A DNA stretch of 64,000 nt from Planococcus sp. MSAK28401 (GTDB lineage Bacteria > Bacillota > Bacilli > Bacillales_A > Planococcaceae), in the NCBI RefSeq assembly GCF_018283455.1, contig NZ_JAAMTH010000001.1, positions 929,501 to 993,500 on the forward strand, given 5' to 3'. How positions within the stretch are numbered: the stretch's first letter is position 1; each line of letters starts with the position of its first letter. Under the pieces are notes generated by a model. It made no database searches. It was given only the letters and a program-made list of their open reading frames with translations, and was not told where the DNA came from. The translations under genes and the position numbers were made by a program. This document shows positions 52,134 through 62,091 of this stretch, piece by piece.

Positions 52134-53333
52134 ATGACAAACAAAAAAATCCATCAATCCACACAAGCGGTCTGGGGCGGAGAAAAAGATTATCTGGCAC
52201 ACGGGGCATCGCAAGTACCGGTCGTCTTGAGCGTCGCCTATACGTATGACGATATGGATGAATGGTACGACGTCGCGATCGGCAAGAAGAAAGGACATAT
52301 TTACGGGCGTAATACGAACCCTACGGTCCAGGCATTCGAAGACAAAGTGAAATTGCTAGAAGGCGCAGAAGCGGCGACCAGCTTCTCGACCGGCATGGCG
52401 GCCATCAGCAATACGCTTGCGACCTTCCTCGTGCCGGGCGACCGCATCGTGTCGATCAAAGATACGTACGGCGGGACGAACAAGATTTTCACGGAATTCC
52501 TGCCGCGCCAACAGATTGACGTCGCGCTCGTCGATACCGGAGACCATGAGGCGATCGAAGCAGAACTCAAAAAAGGCTGCAAGATCCTTTATTTGGAGAC
52601 GCCGACCAATCCGACTGTCAAAATCACGGACATTGCACGTATGGCAAAAGCAGGTCACGCAGTAGGCGCGCTGGTCATCATCGACAATACTTTCGGCACG
52701 CCGATCAATCAAAACCCATTAGAAGATGGTGTCGACCTCGTGTTGCACAGCGCGACCAAATTCCTCGGGGGACACGCGGATGCACTCGGCGGTGTATTGG
52801 TCGGATCACATGAACTGGTCGAACAGGTTTATCATTACCGCGAAATCAATGGCGCGACGATGGATCCGATGGCGGCCTATTTATTGCTCCGGGGCATGAA
52901 GACCTTGCATTTGCGCATCCGTGAACAAAGCAAGAATGCTATGGTTCTCGCCAAGTACCTACAGACAAAAGACATCGTCGAAGACGTCTTTTACCCAGGG
53001 CTCGAGACGCATCCGAACCACGATATCGCGAAACGCCAGATGAAAGGCTTCGGCGGCATGCTGAGCTTTTCCGTAAAAGGCGGCGTCGACACTGTGCGTG
53101 ACCTGCTGCCGAAACTCGAATACGCGAACCGTGCCGCAAACTTAGGGGCGGTCGAAACGACAGTCGGCCCGGCACGTACGACGAGTCATGTAGAGTGCAC
53201 GCCGGAAGAACGCGCCGCGATGGGCATCCCGGAAGGCTTGATCCGCGTCTCGTGCGGCATCGAGGAAATCGAAGACATCATTAACGATTTTGAGCAGGCA
53301 TTCCAGCACGTCGAAACGGTGATGAACGTCTAA
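52134..53333 (+). CDS. Cystathionine gamma-synthase/lyase-like PLP enzyme
   Basis: 399 residues from ATG 52134 (GAGGAGTGAG upstream). Fold-type I Cys/Met-metabolism enzyme: YGRNTNPTVQAFE, PGDRIVSIKDTYGGT, YLETPTNPTVKITDI, PLP lysine in LHSATKFLGGHADALGG, and C-terminal SCGIEEIEDIINDFEQA. It should catalyse beta/gamma elimination or replacement on an amino acid. In this operon it occupies the place expected for the diaminobutyrate-handling step (DoeD transaminase in the canonical pathway), but its substrate is not known. Confidence 0.88.
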   Translation: MTNKKIHQSTQAVWGGEKDYLAHGASQVPVVLSVAYTYDDMDEWYDVAIGKKKGHIYGRNTNPTVQAFEDKVKLLEGAEAATSFSTGMAAISNTLATFLVPGDRIVSIKDTYGGTNKIFTEFLPRQQIDVALVDTGDHEAIEAELKKGCKILYLETPTNPTVKITDIARMAKAGHAVGALVIIDNTFGTPINQNPLEDGVDLVLHSATKFLGGHADALGGVLVGSHELVEQVYHYREINGATMDPMAAYLLLRGMKTLHLRIREQSKNAMVLAKYLQTKDIVEDVFYPGLETHPNHDIAKRQMKGFGGMLSFSVKGGVDTVRDLLPKLEYANRAANLGAVETTVGPARTTSHVECTPEERAAMGIPEGLIRVSCGIEEIEDIINDFEQAFQHVETVMNV

Positions 53334-53354
53334 TCAGAAAGCCGGGTGAACAAC

Positions 53355-54590
53355 ATGCAGGACAAAGATGAACTTCTGAATGCAGCGGAAAAGATGAGCG
53401 GAAAGTTCAGCGAATGGCGGCGGACGCTGCATCAATTTCCGGAGCTGAGCTTCCAGGAATTCGAGACAGCGGATTTTATCGCATCGGTTTTGGCGACGAT
53501 CGATGGCATCACAGTCAACCGTGGAATCGGCGTGCAGACGAGCGTGATCGCAACGCTCGGAACCGGGCAGGAACCGATGATTGCGCTGCGTGCGGATATC
53601 GATGCCTTGCCGATCGACGAAGCGAATACATGCGCTTACCGGTCGAAAATCCCAGGGATCATGCACGCCTGCGGACACGATGCGCATGCCGCCATCTTGC
53701 TCGGAGCCGCTTCGCTTCTTGCGGACTACTTCCGGGACAAGCCATTGGGCGGAACAGTCAAGTTCATTTTCCAGCCCGCAGAAGAAATGATCGACGAAGA
53801 GTCCAGGTCAGGCTCACCGTATCTGTTGGAAGCGGGTGCTTATGACGGCGCGCAGCTGGCGATTGCGCTTCACATGTGCCCGTGGCTATCGGTTGGGGAA
53901 GTTCAAATGCACGACGGCATCAGCATGGCGAACGTCGATGTCTTTCATGGCTCGATCCTGGGAACTGGCGGCCATGGTGCGTATCCAGAACTCGGCAGCG
54001 ACCCGACTTGGATGCTCGGCCTCATTTTGCAGGCGCTGCATGGCATCGTGCCGCGGAAAGTATCCGCACTCGAACCCGCGGTCGTCAGTGTCGGGCAAAT
54101 CCATGCAGGAACTGCCAGCAATATCATCCCGCACGAAGTTCAAGTGGAAGGCACTGTGCGAAGCTATTCAGCCAGCACGCGTGATCTGCTCGAAATGGAA
54201 ATCCGCGATGCATTCGCACTCGCGAAACATCTGGGCGGCGATTATTCCTTCCATTACCAGCGGGGAGAGCCTGCGTTAATCAATGATCGGCATGTGAATG
54301 AACAGATCACAAAAGCTATCCAAAAAACGGATCCATCTATAAAGTTCATTCATCAGGCGTTCGGCATGGGAGGCGAAGACTTCGCTTATGTCACGCAACA
54401 GCTGCCGGGGGCGATGTTTTTCCTCGGCTGTTCGCTGGATGACGGAATCGAGCGTGATTTGCATACGCCGCATTTCGATGTCGATGAGCGCAGCCTGCCG
54501 CTTGGAGCCGCCATATTAGCCAATGCGGTAATCGGCTTTTTCACGCAAACAGGTTGGCAAGGAGAACAGGAGGAGCAGCATGACACATAA
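53355..54590 (+). CDS. M20-family amidohydrolase (probable N-acetyl-diaminobutyrate deacetylase)
   Basis: 411 residues from ATG 53355 (GTG 53346 is an alternative). Di-metal amidohydrolase: HACGHDAHAAILLGAA, FQPAEEMIDEE, a dimerisation lid domain, and GMGGEDFAYV near the end, all as in N-acyl-amino-acid deacetylases. In the operon it can supply the deacetylation that DoeB (an AstE/M14-type enzyme) performs elsewhere; that role is inference. It overlaps the next gene by 11 bases. Confidence 0.87.
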   Translation: MQDKDELLNAAEKMSGKFSEWRRTLHQFPELSFQEFETADFIASVLATIDGITVNRGIGVQTSVIATLGTGQEPMIALRADIDALPIDEANTCAYRSKIPGIMHACGHDAHAAILLGAASLLADYFRDKPLGGTVKFIFQPAEEMIDEESRSGSPYLLEAGAYDGAQLAIALHMCPWLSVGEVQMHDGISMANVDVFHGSILGTGGHGAYPELGSDPTWMLGLILQALHGIVPRKVSALEPAVVSVGQIHAGTASNIIPHEVQVEGTVRSYSASTRDLLEMEIRDAFALAKHLGGDYSFHYQRGEPALINDRHVNEQITKAIQKTDPSIKFIHQAFGMGGEDFAYVTQQLPGAMFFLGCSLDDGIERDLHTPHFDVDERSLPLGAAILANAVIGFFTQTGWQGEQEEQHDT

Positions 54591-55632
54591 ACTGGCATTT
54601 ATCGGATTCGGCGTCGTCGGCCAAGGGCTCGCGGAAATCCTGCAAAACAAACGGCAAAGCCTGAAGGAGCAGGAAGGTTTCGAGGCGAAAGTCGTCGCGA
54701 TATCCGATTTCAAGAAAGGCTCGTTATACCATCCGGATGGGCTCGATCTCGAAGCGGTCTTGGACGCTGTACAAAAGACCGGAAGTTTGGAAAGCTACCC
54801 GAAAAAAGAAGGGCTCGTCACGGGCTGGAATAGCCTTGAGACGATTCGGCAATCGAACGCTGACACGGTGGTGGAAGTCTCCTATACCGACGTGAAAACC
54901 GGCCAGCCGGCAATCGACCATTGCCGCGCAGCTTTCCAAAGCGGCAAGAATGTCGTCATGACTAATAAAGGGCCGGTTGCGCTCGCGTATCAGGAGCTCT
55001 CGGCGTTGGCAAATAAGCACAATGTCTCCTGGGGCTTTGAAGGTACGGTCATGAGCGGGACGCCTGCCTTGCGGATGCCGAAACTAACGCTTGCCGGAAA
55101 TGACATCACTGAAATCCGCGGCATCTTGAACGGCACGACCAATTTTATGCTCATGCGCATGGACGAAGGTGAGACTTATGAAGCAGCGCTCAAGGAAGCA
55201 CAAAAGCTCGGCTATGCAGAAGCGGACCCGACGAGCGATGTCGAAGGGTTCGATGCGCGCTATAAGATTGCCATCCTTACGCAGCATGTCATGGGTATGC
55301 CTTTATCCGTCGAAGACATCGAATGCACAGGCATTTCGAAAATGACGCCGGAACTGATCGAACAAGCACGCGTTGAAGGCAAGCGCTGGAAGCTGATCGC
55401 TTCGGCAAAGAAAGAAAACGGGCTGGTTTCAGCGAAAGTCGCGGCGGAAAAAGTGCCGCTGGATGACCCCCTTGCTGGTGTTTCAGGAGCATTCAATGCC
55501 ATCACTTACGAGACCGACCTGCTAGGGCCGGTCACCTTGAGCGGCGCAGGAGCAGGCAAAACAGAAACCGGCTTTTCCTTGCTCATCGACTTATTGACGA
55601 TCGCGAAAGCCAGGAAAGCGGTGCGGTCATGA
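54580..55632 (+). CDS. Homoserine dehydrogenase-like protein
   Basis: 350 residues without the ACT domain found in biosynthetic Bacillus Hom. NAD(P) motif FIGFGVVGQGLAEIL, VMTNKGPVAL, GILNGTTNFML, and the catalytic block GYAEADPTSDVEGFDARYKI. Interconverts aspartate semialdehyde and homoserine in known relatives. Translationally coupled to the M20 gene (starts inside it), and GGAGGAG lies upstream. Its presence in an ectoine operon is unusual and implies that aspartate semialdehyde or a related compound is an intermediate. Confidence 0.87.
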   Translation: MTHKLAFIGFGVVGQGLAEILQNKRQSLKEQEGFEAKVVAISDFKKGSLYHPDGLDLEAVLDAVQKTGSLESYPKKEGLVTGWNSLETIRQSNADTVVEVSYTDVKTGQPAIDHCRAAFQSGKNVVMTNKGPVALAYQELSALANKHNVSWGFEGTVMSGTPALRMPKLTLAGNDITEIRGILNGTTNFMLMRMDEGETYEAALKEAQKLGYAEADPTSDVEGFDARYKIAILTQHVMGMPLSVEDIECTGISKMTPELIEQARVEGKRWKLIASAKKENGLVSAKVAAEKVPLDDPLAGVSGAFNAITYETDLLGPVTLSGAGAGKTETGFSLLIDLLTIAKARKAVRS

Positions 55633-55647
55633 AAGGAGGAAGAATAG

Positions 55648-57084
55648 ATGGCAACACATGTTGAAGGACGGAAAATGTTTTTGGCAGGTGAATGGGTAGA
55701 CGGAAAACAATGGATCGATGTCATCGATCCTCAAGATAGCACGCTTGTCGACCGGGTGCCTGCCGCAACGAAGGAAGATATGGAGGCGTGCATCGAGGCA
55801 GCCAAATCAGGCGCACAAGTTGCTGCGCGGATGCCGGTCGTTGAACGCATGCAAATTATCGGGAAAGCAGCGGATTATATCGAAGCAAATGCAGAACACT
55901 ATGCGCGCACCATCTCTAAAGAAAGCAGCAAGACCATTCGCGAAGCGCGAAAAGAAGTGGGCCGGGCAGTTGAAACTTTGCGCTTGAGTTCAGAAGAAGC
56001 GAGGCGCATCACCGGTGAAACGATTCCGTTCGACCAATCGCCCGGCGGAATCGGTAAAGTCGGCTATTATCGGCGCTTTCCGCTCGGCATCATCGGGGCA
56101 ATCACACCGTTCAACGATCCGCTGAACCTGGTAGCGCATAAAGTCGGCCCAGCGATTGCATCGGGCAATGCCATCATCGTCAAACCGGCAACTGTCACGC
56201 CGCTCAGCGCGCTGTTATTGGCGCACGCCTTTTCGCACGCCGGGTTGCCGGAAAAAATACTTTCCGTCATTACCGGAAGAGGTGGGGAAATCGGAGATGT
56301 ATTAGTCGAACATCCCGCCGTCCGGATGATCAGTTTTACCGGAGGCGTCGAGACCGGGCTTGCGATCACCAAAAAAGCAGGGCTGAAAAAAGTGGGCATG
56401 GAACTCGGATCGAATTCGCCGGTCATCGTCCTACAAGACGCCGATTTGGAAGATGCGGTGGCATCAAGCGCTTCCGGCGCGTTTTGGGCAGCTGGGCAAA
56501 ACTGCCTCGGCGTACAGCGGGTCTATATCGAAGACCGCGTATTCGATTCGTTCAAAGAACAATTCGTCGAGCAAACTGAACGCTATATCGTTGGCGATAA
56601 GCAATCCGAAATGACGGATATGGGTCCTTTGATCACGGAAAAAGAAGCGCAGCGCGTCGAACGGCTGGTTGCGGAAGCGCTGGATAAAGGCGCCACACTC
56701 GAGACTGGCGGCGAACGGGACGGTGCATTTTATTCGCCGACTGTGCTCACGGATGTGCCAGAAGACTGTGCGCTCGCAGCAGAAGAAATCTTCGGCCCTG
56801 TCGTATTGCTCTATCGAGTGGCTGATTTGGATGAAGCGATCAAACGGGCAAATGCCGTCGATTATGGGCTGCAAGCCGGGATCTTTACGAAAAATCTCGA
56901 TCACGCCCATCGTGCGATCGAAGAACTCGAAGTTGGCGGTGTCATGATCAACGACAGCAGCGATTTCCGCATCGATGCCATGCCGTTCGGCGGTGTTAAG
57001 CAATCAGGGCTTGGCAGAGAAGGCGTTAAATTCGCTATCCAGGAAATGACCGATACGAAAGTGGTCTGTTTTAAATTGGGATAG
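55648..57084 (+). CDS. Aldehyde dehydrogenase (DoeC-like)
   Basis: 478 residues; AAAGGAGGAAG before ATG. NAD site ITPFNDPLNLVAHKVGPAIASGNAIIVKPA, catalytic Glu in MELGSNSPVIVL, catalytic C286 in AAGQNCLGVQ, C-terminal FGGVKQSGLGREG. In the canonical pathway DoeC oxidises aspartate semialdehyde to aspartate, which fits the last position in this operon. Sequence alone does not fix the aldehyde substrate. Terminator follows. Confidence 0.88.
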   Translation: MATHVEGRKMFLAGEWVDGKQWIDVIDPQDSTLVDRVPAATKEDMEACIEAAKSGAQVAARMPVVERMQIIGKAADYIEANAEHYARTISKESSKTIREARKEVGRAVETLRLSSEEARRITGETIPFDQSPGGIGKVGYYRRFPLGIIGAITPFNDPLNLVAHKVGPAIASGNAIIVKPATVTPLSALLLAHAFSHAGLPEKILSVITGRGGEIGDVLVEHPAVRMISFTGGVETGLAITKKAGLKKVGMELGSNSPVIVLQDADLEDAVASSASGAFWAAGQNCLGVQRVYIEDRVFDSFKEQFVEQTERYIVGDKQSEMTDMGPLITEKEAQRVERLVAEALDKGATLETGGERDGAFYSPTVLTDVPEDCALAAEEIFGPVVLLYRVADLDEAIKRANAVDYGLQAGIFTKNLDHAHRAIEELEVGGVMINDSSDFRIDAMPFGGVKQSGLGREGVKFAIQEMTDTKVVCFKLG

Positions 57085-57093
57085 CTGAAGGAC

Positions 57094-57127
57094 GAAGCGC
57101 ATAGCAGATGAGCTATGTGCTTTTTAA
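57094..57127 (+). terminator. Terminator of the doeA operon
   Basis: AAGCGCATAGC / GCTATGTGCTT stem followed by TTTAATT. Confidence 0.75.
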
Positions 57128-57267
57128 TTGTTATAGCGTACTAGGTAAAATTGGACCTTTAATAAGACAGAGAATAGGTGGAATGCTTTTATACCGTGTG
57201 AAAGCGGATACATATAGAATATCTGTGACGAATTGTAAAATATCATTATTAATTATCGTTTTATTCA

Positions 57268-57295
57268 TTGAATTCTGAAAAATGTCCTCTATAAT
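57268..57295 (+). promoter_or_regulatory. Promoter of ilvD
   Basis: TTGAAT, 16-base spacer, TATAAT. The overlapping AATTCTGAAAAAT is a partial match to the CodY box AATTTTCWGAAAATT. Confidence 0.65.
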
Positions 57296-57427
57296 AAAGA
57301 GAAACTCAAATCAGCCGGAAAATTATTTCCTGGCTGTTGGCTAGTCACTCTTCCGGGCCGGTCAAATTCATTGAGTGCCCTGTGAATCCAAGGAGCAGAT
57401 ACATAGAAAAGAAAGGATAGGATACGT
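57296..57427 (+). other. ilvD 5' leader with hairpin
   Basis: Rest of the 343-base gap before ilvD. Contains CAGCC-N-GAAA...TTTCC-TGGCTG (57314-57338), able to form a stem-loop. No T-box sequence (AGGGTGG) or leader peptide was recognised. The part before the promoter is AT-rich with nothing identifiable. Confidence 0.4.
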
Positions 57428-59113
57428 ATGAAGAAGGATTTGCGCATCAAGAGTAAGGTTTTCAGCGAAGGACCGATGAAAGCCCCGAACCGGGCCATGC
57501 TGCGGGCGGTCGGAGTGACAGATGAAGGCTTCGAGCAGCCAATGGTCGGCATCGCGAGCACATGGAGCGAAGTCACGCCCTGTAATATACATATCGATGA
57601 ATTGGCGAGAGCCGCGAAAAAAGGCGCTCAAGGAGCCGGGGCTGTCCCGTTTATCTTCAACACCATCACCGTTTCTGACGGAATTTCGATGGGCACGGAA
57701 GGCATGAAGTATTCACTATCGAGCCGCGACGTCATCGCGGATTCCATTGAAACTGTTGTCGGTGCGGAAAGCCTGGACGGGCTTGTGGCAATCGGCGGCT
57801 GCGATAAAAACATTCCCGGCTGTTTGATTGCCATCGCCAATTCCGAAGTGCCGGCCGTATTCGTCTACGGCGGCACCATCGCAGCAGGGCGCTATAATAG
57901 CCAGGATATCGACATCGTTTCCGTCTTCGAAGGCGTCGGCCAACATAATAACGGCACCATCGACGATGCGGCGCTGCGCAAAATCGAATGCAGTGCATGC
58001 CCTGGCGCAGGTTCATGCGGCGGCATGTATACGGCGAATACCATGGCGTCAGCAGCTGAAGCGATGGGCATGAGTTTGCCTGGAAGTTCTTCGAATCCGG
58101 CAGTGTCTGAGTACAAGGAAGCGGACTGTGAAGCTGCAGGTGCTGCAGTGCATAATCTGCTGGAGCTTGGCATCTATCCGAAAGACATCATGACCAAAGA
58201 AGCGTTCGAAAACGCCATCACGGTCGTCATGGCGCTTGGCGGATCTACCAATGCCATCCTTCACTTGCTTGCGATTGCACACGCTGCGGAAGTGGATTTG
58301 ACGATCGATGACTTCAACCGCCTTCAAAAAACGGTTCCACATATTGCGGACCTGAAACCGAGCGGCAAATACGTCATGCAGGACCTCCACCGCGTAGGAG
58401 GCGTTCAAGCTGTCATGAAGGTGTTATTGGAAGCGGGCTATTTGCATGGCGATTGCATGACGGTCACCGGAAAAACTGTCGCACAAAACTTGCAGGAAGC
58501 ACCGAGCCTGACAGAAGGGCAAGACGTCATCATGCCGTTCGACAATCCGAAACGAAAAGACGGCCCGTTGATCGTCCTGAAAGGCAATCTATCTCCGACA
58601 GGCGCCGTCGCCAAAGTGTCCGGCGTCAAAGTCAACCGCCACACAGGACCAGCCCGCGTCTTCGATAATGAAAAAGAAGCGACTGCAGCGGTCATGGCGA
58701 ACGAAATCAACGATGGCGATGTCTTGGTCATCCGTTACGTTGGCCCGAAAGGCGGTCCGGGCATGCCGGAGATGCTGTCGATTTCAGCGATCCTCGTCGG
58801 AAAAGGCATGGGCGAATCCGTTGCGCTCCTGACCGATGGAAGGTTCTCGGGCGGCACGCACGGCCTGGTCGTCGGACACATCTCACCGGAAGCGCAGTCA
58901 GGCGGCCCGATTGCCTTGCTCAAAGAAGGTGATATGGTGACGATCGATTCGGATCTGCAGGAAATCTCCATGGACGTTTCCGAAGAAGAACTTGAAAAGC
59001 GCAGAAGCGAATGGGTCGCACCACCGCTTCACCGCAAAGGCGTTCTCGGCAAATACGCGCATAATGTTTCCTGTTCTTCCAAGGGAGCCGTCACGGATTA
59101 TTTGAACCGATAA
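57428..59113 (+). CDS. ilvD: Dihydroxy-acid dehydratase
   Basis: 561 residues, full family length; GAAAGGATAGG before ATG. Dehydrates 2,3-dihydroxy-isovalerate/methylvalerate in valine, isoleucine, leucine and CoA synthesis. Iron-sulfur cysteines visible in [16 protein letters not shown] and [17 protein letters not shown]-terminal [21 protein letters not shown] is diagnostic. It stands alone, away from any ilvBHC-leu operon in this window. Confidence 0.96.
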   Translation: MKKDLRIKSKVFSEGPMKAPNRAMLRAVGVTDEGFEQPMVGIASTWSEVTPCNIHIDELARAAKKGAQGAGAVPFIFNTITVSDGISMGTEGMKYSLSSRDVIADSIETVVGAESLDGLVAIGGCDKNIPGCLIAIANSEVPAVFVYGGTIAAGRYNSQDIDIVSVFEGVGQHNNGTIDDAALRKIECSACPGAGSCGGMYTANTMASAAEAMGMSLPGSSSNPAVSEYKEADCEAAGAAVHNLLELGIYPKDIMTKEAFENAITVVMALGGSTNAILHLLAIAHAAEVDLTIDDFNRLQKTVPHIADLKPSGKYVMQDLHRVGGVQAVMKVLLEAGYLHGDCMTVTGKTVAQNLQEAPSLTEGQDVIMPFDNPKRKDGPLIVLKGNLSPTGAVAKVSGVKVNRHTGPARVFDNEKEATAAVMANEINDGDVLVIRYVGPKGGPGMPEMLSISAILVGKGMGESVALLTDGRFSGGTHGLVVGHISPEAQSGGPIALLKEGDMVTIDSDLQEISMDVSEEELEKRRSEWVAPPLHRKGVLGKYAHNVSCSSKGAVTDYLNR

Positions 59114-59121
59114 TTGAAATC

Positions 59122-59165
59122 AGCAGCGCCGATCCGGGCATAGAACCGGATCGGCGCTGCTTTTA
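59122..59165 (+). terminator. Terminator of ilvD
   Basis: 16-base perfect stem AGCAGCGCCGATCCGG / CCGGATCGGCGCTGCT followed by TTT. Confidence 0.85.
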
Positions 59166-59183
59166 AATCATGCAGGAATTGGA

Positions 59184-59216
59184 AAAGGGCTGTCCTCAAA
59201 TGAGAACAGCCCTTTG
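59184..59216 (-). terminator. Second terminator, oriented for a minus-strand transcript
   Basis: AAAGGGCTGT / ACAGCCCTTT stem with TTTT on the minus-strand side. It implies a transcript coming from the right, where only a 30-codon frame is seen. Confidence 0.65.
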
Positions 59217-59252
59217 TTTATTAGGTAACAATCATGTGTTTTGACTTAAATA

Positions 59253-59345
59253 TTAACCCGTAACGAACGGGGAATCATTTCCATTGAAAGTGTTTGCTTT
59301 CATTGCCGCGGTAATAGTTCCACTGGGTGCTTTAAACTTAAGCAA
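59253..59345 (-). pseudogene. Possible 30-residue ORF or remnant, DUF2922-like
   Basis: Minus strand, TTG start after AGAAGG-TAGGG, reading MLKFKAPSG...ITAAMKANTF..., stop at 59253. The pattern LKF-x-x-PSG...AAMxxNxF loosely recalls small DUF2922/DUF1659 proteins, but about half of such a protein is missing. A minus-strand terminator lies just downstream. The remaining 240 bases up to pncB hold a 24-codon minus-strand frame and AT-rich sequence only. Confidence 0.3.
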
Positions 59346-59592
59346 CGTAAACCCTACCTTCTTTTACGTCCTTGCGATCCTGTAATCGCGCCAGTGTGAA
59401 TAAGTATCTTCAAAAACATTGCGTAGAATGCCAGTCATCAAAATTTATATGTTACCTCGTAGTTAACTCTGAATACTATCTCATATTTTTGGGTATATGT
59501 CAATGATAGGGCCTATTCGTGAATTCATTATCTTATAAAATAAGAAATTTGATGTATAATGATAGTCATTACCGTGGAAGAAGGGGATTTTT

Positions 59593-61062
59593 GTGGAAAC
59601 GCGTTATGCAGATGATAGCTTGGCATTACATACCGATTTATACCAAATCAATATGGCGGAAACCTATTGGGCGGATGGAATGCACGAACGGAAAGCGGTT
59701 TTTGAATTGTTTTTCCGGAAATTGCCATTCGGCAATGGTTATGCCACATTTGCGGGGCTTGAGCGAGTACTCGATTATTTAAAAAACTTCCATTTTTCGG
59801 AAAGTGATATTACATATTTACGAGATGAACTCGGTTATCAAGATGATTTCCTTGATTATTTAAAAGAAGTTCGCTTTACAGGAGATGTCTATTCAGTCGT
59901 CGAAGGCGAGCTTGTTTTTCAGAATGAACCGCTGATTCGCATCGAAGCGCCTCTTTTGGAAGCGCAATTGGTCGAGACGGCATTGCTTAATATCGTCAAT
60001 TACCAAACCTTGATTGCCACCAAAGCGAGCCGCATCAAACAAGTCGTTGGCACAGAACGCGTCATGGAATTTGGCACACGTCGCGCACAGGAAATGGATG
60101 CAGCGATTTGGGGCACCCGTGCCGCATATATCGGCGGCTTGGAAGCGACGAGCAATACACGTGCCGCCAAATTATTTGGCATTCCAGCAGCCGGCACACA
60201 TGCCCATTCCATGATTCAGGCCTATAAGGACGAATATGAGGCGTTCCATGCATATGCAAAGCGCCATCGTGAATGTGTCTTTTTGGTCGACACATACGAT
60301 ACCTTGAAGTCTGGCTTGCCCATCGCCATCCAAGTGGCGAAGGAGCTCGGGGACAAAATCAATTTCCGTGGCATCCGCCTAGACAGCGGCGATATCGCCT
60401 TTTTATCGAAAGCAGCACGTAAAATGCTCGATGAAGCAGGGTTCCCTGACACCGAAGTGGTCGTTTCCAACGATTTGGATGAATACACGATCCTCAACTT
60501 GAAAGCACAGGGAGCACGCGTCGATGCATGGGGAATCGGGACGAAGCTTATCACTGCCTATGACCAGCCGGCGCTAGGCGCGGTATATAAACTCGTCTCG
60601 ATTGAAAACAGTGCAGGCGAAATGGAAGACACCATCAAGATTTCCGGCAATGCGGAAAAAGTGACGACGCCCGGGTTGAAAAACGTTTACCGGATTATAG
60701 ATAGGGAAAATGGAAAATCAGAAGGTGATTACATCACGATGCACGACGAAAACCCGGCTTCTGAAGAACGTTTGAAAATGTTCCACCCAGTCCATACATT
60801 CGTCTCGAAGTTCGTCACCAACTTCGATGCCGTCAATATTCATCAACAAGTCATCAAAGCAGGCCAAGTCGTCTACGAAAACCCGCCGCTTGAGGAAATA
60901 CAGAAGTATGCGGTAGGAACGCTCGATTTGCTTTGGGAAGAGTACAAACGGTCACTTAACCCGGAAGAATACCCGGTCGATTTAAGTGAAAAATGTTGGA
61001 ACAATAAAATGCAGAATATCCAGGAAGTACGGGAATCGGTTCAGGAATTCACCAACAAATAA
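59593..61062 (+). CDS. pncB: Nicotinate phosphoribosyltransferase
   Basis: 489 residues from GTG 59593 (AAGAAGGGG upstream). Converts nicotinate and PRPP to nicotinate mononucleotide for NAD salvage. Motifs: [15 protein letters not shown] near the start, [13 protein letters not shown] and [11 protein letters not shown] around the catalytic region, [16 protein letters not shown], and [22 protein letters not shown]. Length fits the Firmicutes type. A TATAAT-like box (59554-59559) about 35 bases upstream may belong to its promoter. First gene of a two-gene operon with nadE. Confidence 0.94.
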   Translation: METRYADDSLALHTDLYQINMAETYWADGMHERKAVFELFFRKLPFGNGYATFAGLERVLDYLKNFHFSESDITYLRDELGYQDDFLDYLKEVRFTGDVYSVVEGELVFQNEPLIRIEAPLLEAQLVETALLNIVNYQTLIATKASRIKQVVGTERVMEFGTRRAQEMDAAIWGTRAAYIGGLEATSNTRAAKLFGIPAAGTHAHSMIQAYKDEYEAFHAYAKRHRECVFLVDTYDTLKSGLPIAIQVAKELGDKINFRGIRLDSGDIAFLSKAARKMLDEAGFPDTEVVVSNDLDEYTILNLKAQGARVDAWGIGTKLITAYDQPALGAVYKLVSIENSAGEMEDTIKISGNAEKVTTPGLKNVYRIIDRENGKSEGDYITMHDENPASEERLKMFHPVHTFVSKFVTNFDAVNIHQQVIKAGQVVYENPPLEEIQKYAVGTLDLLWEEYKRSLNPEEYPVDLSEKCWNNKMQNIQEVRESVQEFTNK

Positions 61063-61073
61063 GGGGGATCCAT

Positions 61074-61907
61074 ATGTCGACATTACAACAGCAGATTATC
61101 AATGAATTGAAGGTAGCACCTTCCATTAATCCACAGGAAGAGATCAAGCGCACGGTCGAATTCCTCAAAGAATACTTAAAGCACCATTCATTCCTAAAAG
61201 GTTTTGTGCTCGGTATTTCCGGCGGGCAGGATTCGACGCTTGCCGGCAAACTGGCACAAATGGCCGTTGATGAACTGAATGAGGAAACAGGCGACCAAAT
61301 TTATAGTTTTTACGGTGTGCGCCTGCCATACGGCGTCCAAGCCGATGAGCACGATGCTCAGGATGCCATCAAATTTATCCAGCCGACGAAAGTCTATACC
61401 ATTAACATCAAAGAAGCTGTCGATGGCAGCGACCGCGCGCTAGAGGCGGAGGGCATCAAGCTGACCGATTTTGCAAAAGGCAACGAAAAAGCGCGTGAAC
61501 GCATGAAAGCCCAATATTCGGTGGCGGCAATGCACAATGCGGTCGTGCTCGGTACTGACCATGCAGCTGAAGCGATTACCGGTTTCTATACGAAATATGG
61601 CGATGGTGCGGCTGATGTGGTGCCTTTGTTCCGGTTGAACAAGCGGCAAGGACGTGAAATGTTGAAGGCGCTCGGCTCACCGGAGCATTTGTATACGAAA
61701 GTACCGACAGCCGACTTGGAAGAAGATAAACCGGCCATTCCGGATGAAGTCGCGCTTGGCATCACTTACGAGCAGATCGACGATTATCTGGAAGGCAAGG
61801 AAATTGCCGATGATGCGCGTGAAAAACTGGAAGGCTATTACTTGAAAACCCAGCATAAACGCAATCTGCCGGTGACGATCTTCGATGACTTTTGGAAAAA
61901 TAATTAA
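61074..61907 (+). CDS. nadE: NH3-dependent NAD+ synthetase
   Basis: 277 residues; AAGGGGGATCC before ATG. Converts deamido-NAD to NAD+ with ATP and ammonia. ATP-pyrophosphatase loop [53 protein letters not shown] and C-terminal [17 protein letters not shown]. No glutaminase domain, so ammonia is the nitrogen donor. 11 bases after pncB. Confidence 0.95.
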   Translation: MSTLQQQIINELKVAPSINPQEEIKRTVEFLKEYLKHHSFLKGFVLGISGGQDSTLAGKLAQMAVDELNEETGDQIYSFYGVRLPYGVQADEHDAQDAIKFIQPTKVYTINIKEAVDGSDRALEAEGIKLTDFAKGNEKARERMKAQYSVAAMHNAVVLGTDHAAEAITGFYTKYGDGAADVVPLFRLNKRQGREMLKALGSPEHLYTKVPTADLEEDKPAIPDEVALGITYEQIDDYLEGKEIADDAREKLEGYYLKTQHKRNLPVTIFDDFWKNN

Positions 61908-61920
61908 ATAAGATCAGTGG

Positions 61921-61955
61921 GCGGGAAAAGCATGTGCTTTTCCCGTTTTTTTATT
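61921..61955 (+). terminator. Terminator of the pncB-nadE operon
   Basis: GCGGGAAAAGCA / TGCTTTTCCCG stem followed by TTTTTTT. Confidence 0.87.
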
Positions 61956-62091
61956 TTAAGCGGCAGTTCAAAGGAATCCGTTAAACCGGCCTGCCGTGAT
62001 GGCTCAGTTGAGTTATCGCCTGGAATCCGATATGATGGCAGTAAGATTGTGATAATTCAAAACCTTTTTCACTTATATGGGAGGAACCGAT

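Noticed and set aside
57296..57427. T-box or other riboswitch in the ilvD leader
   Set aside because: No AGGGTGG-type T-box core or specifier arrangement seen; only a simple hairpin.
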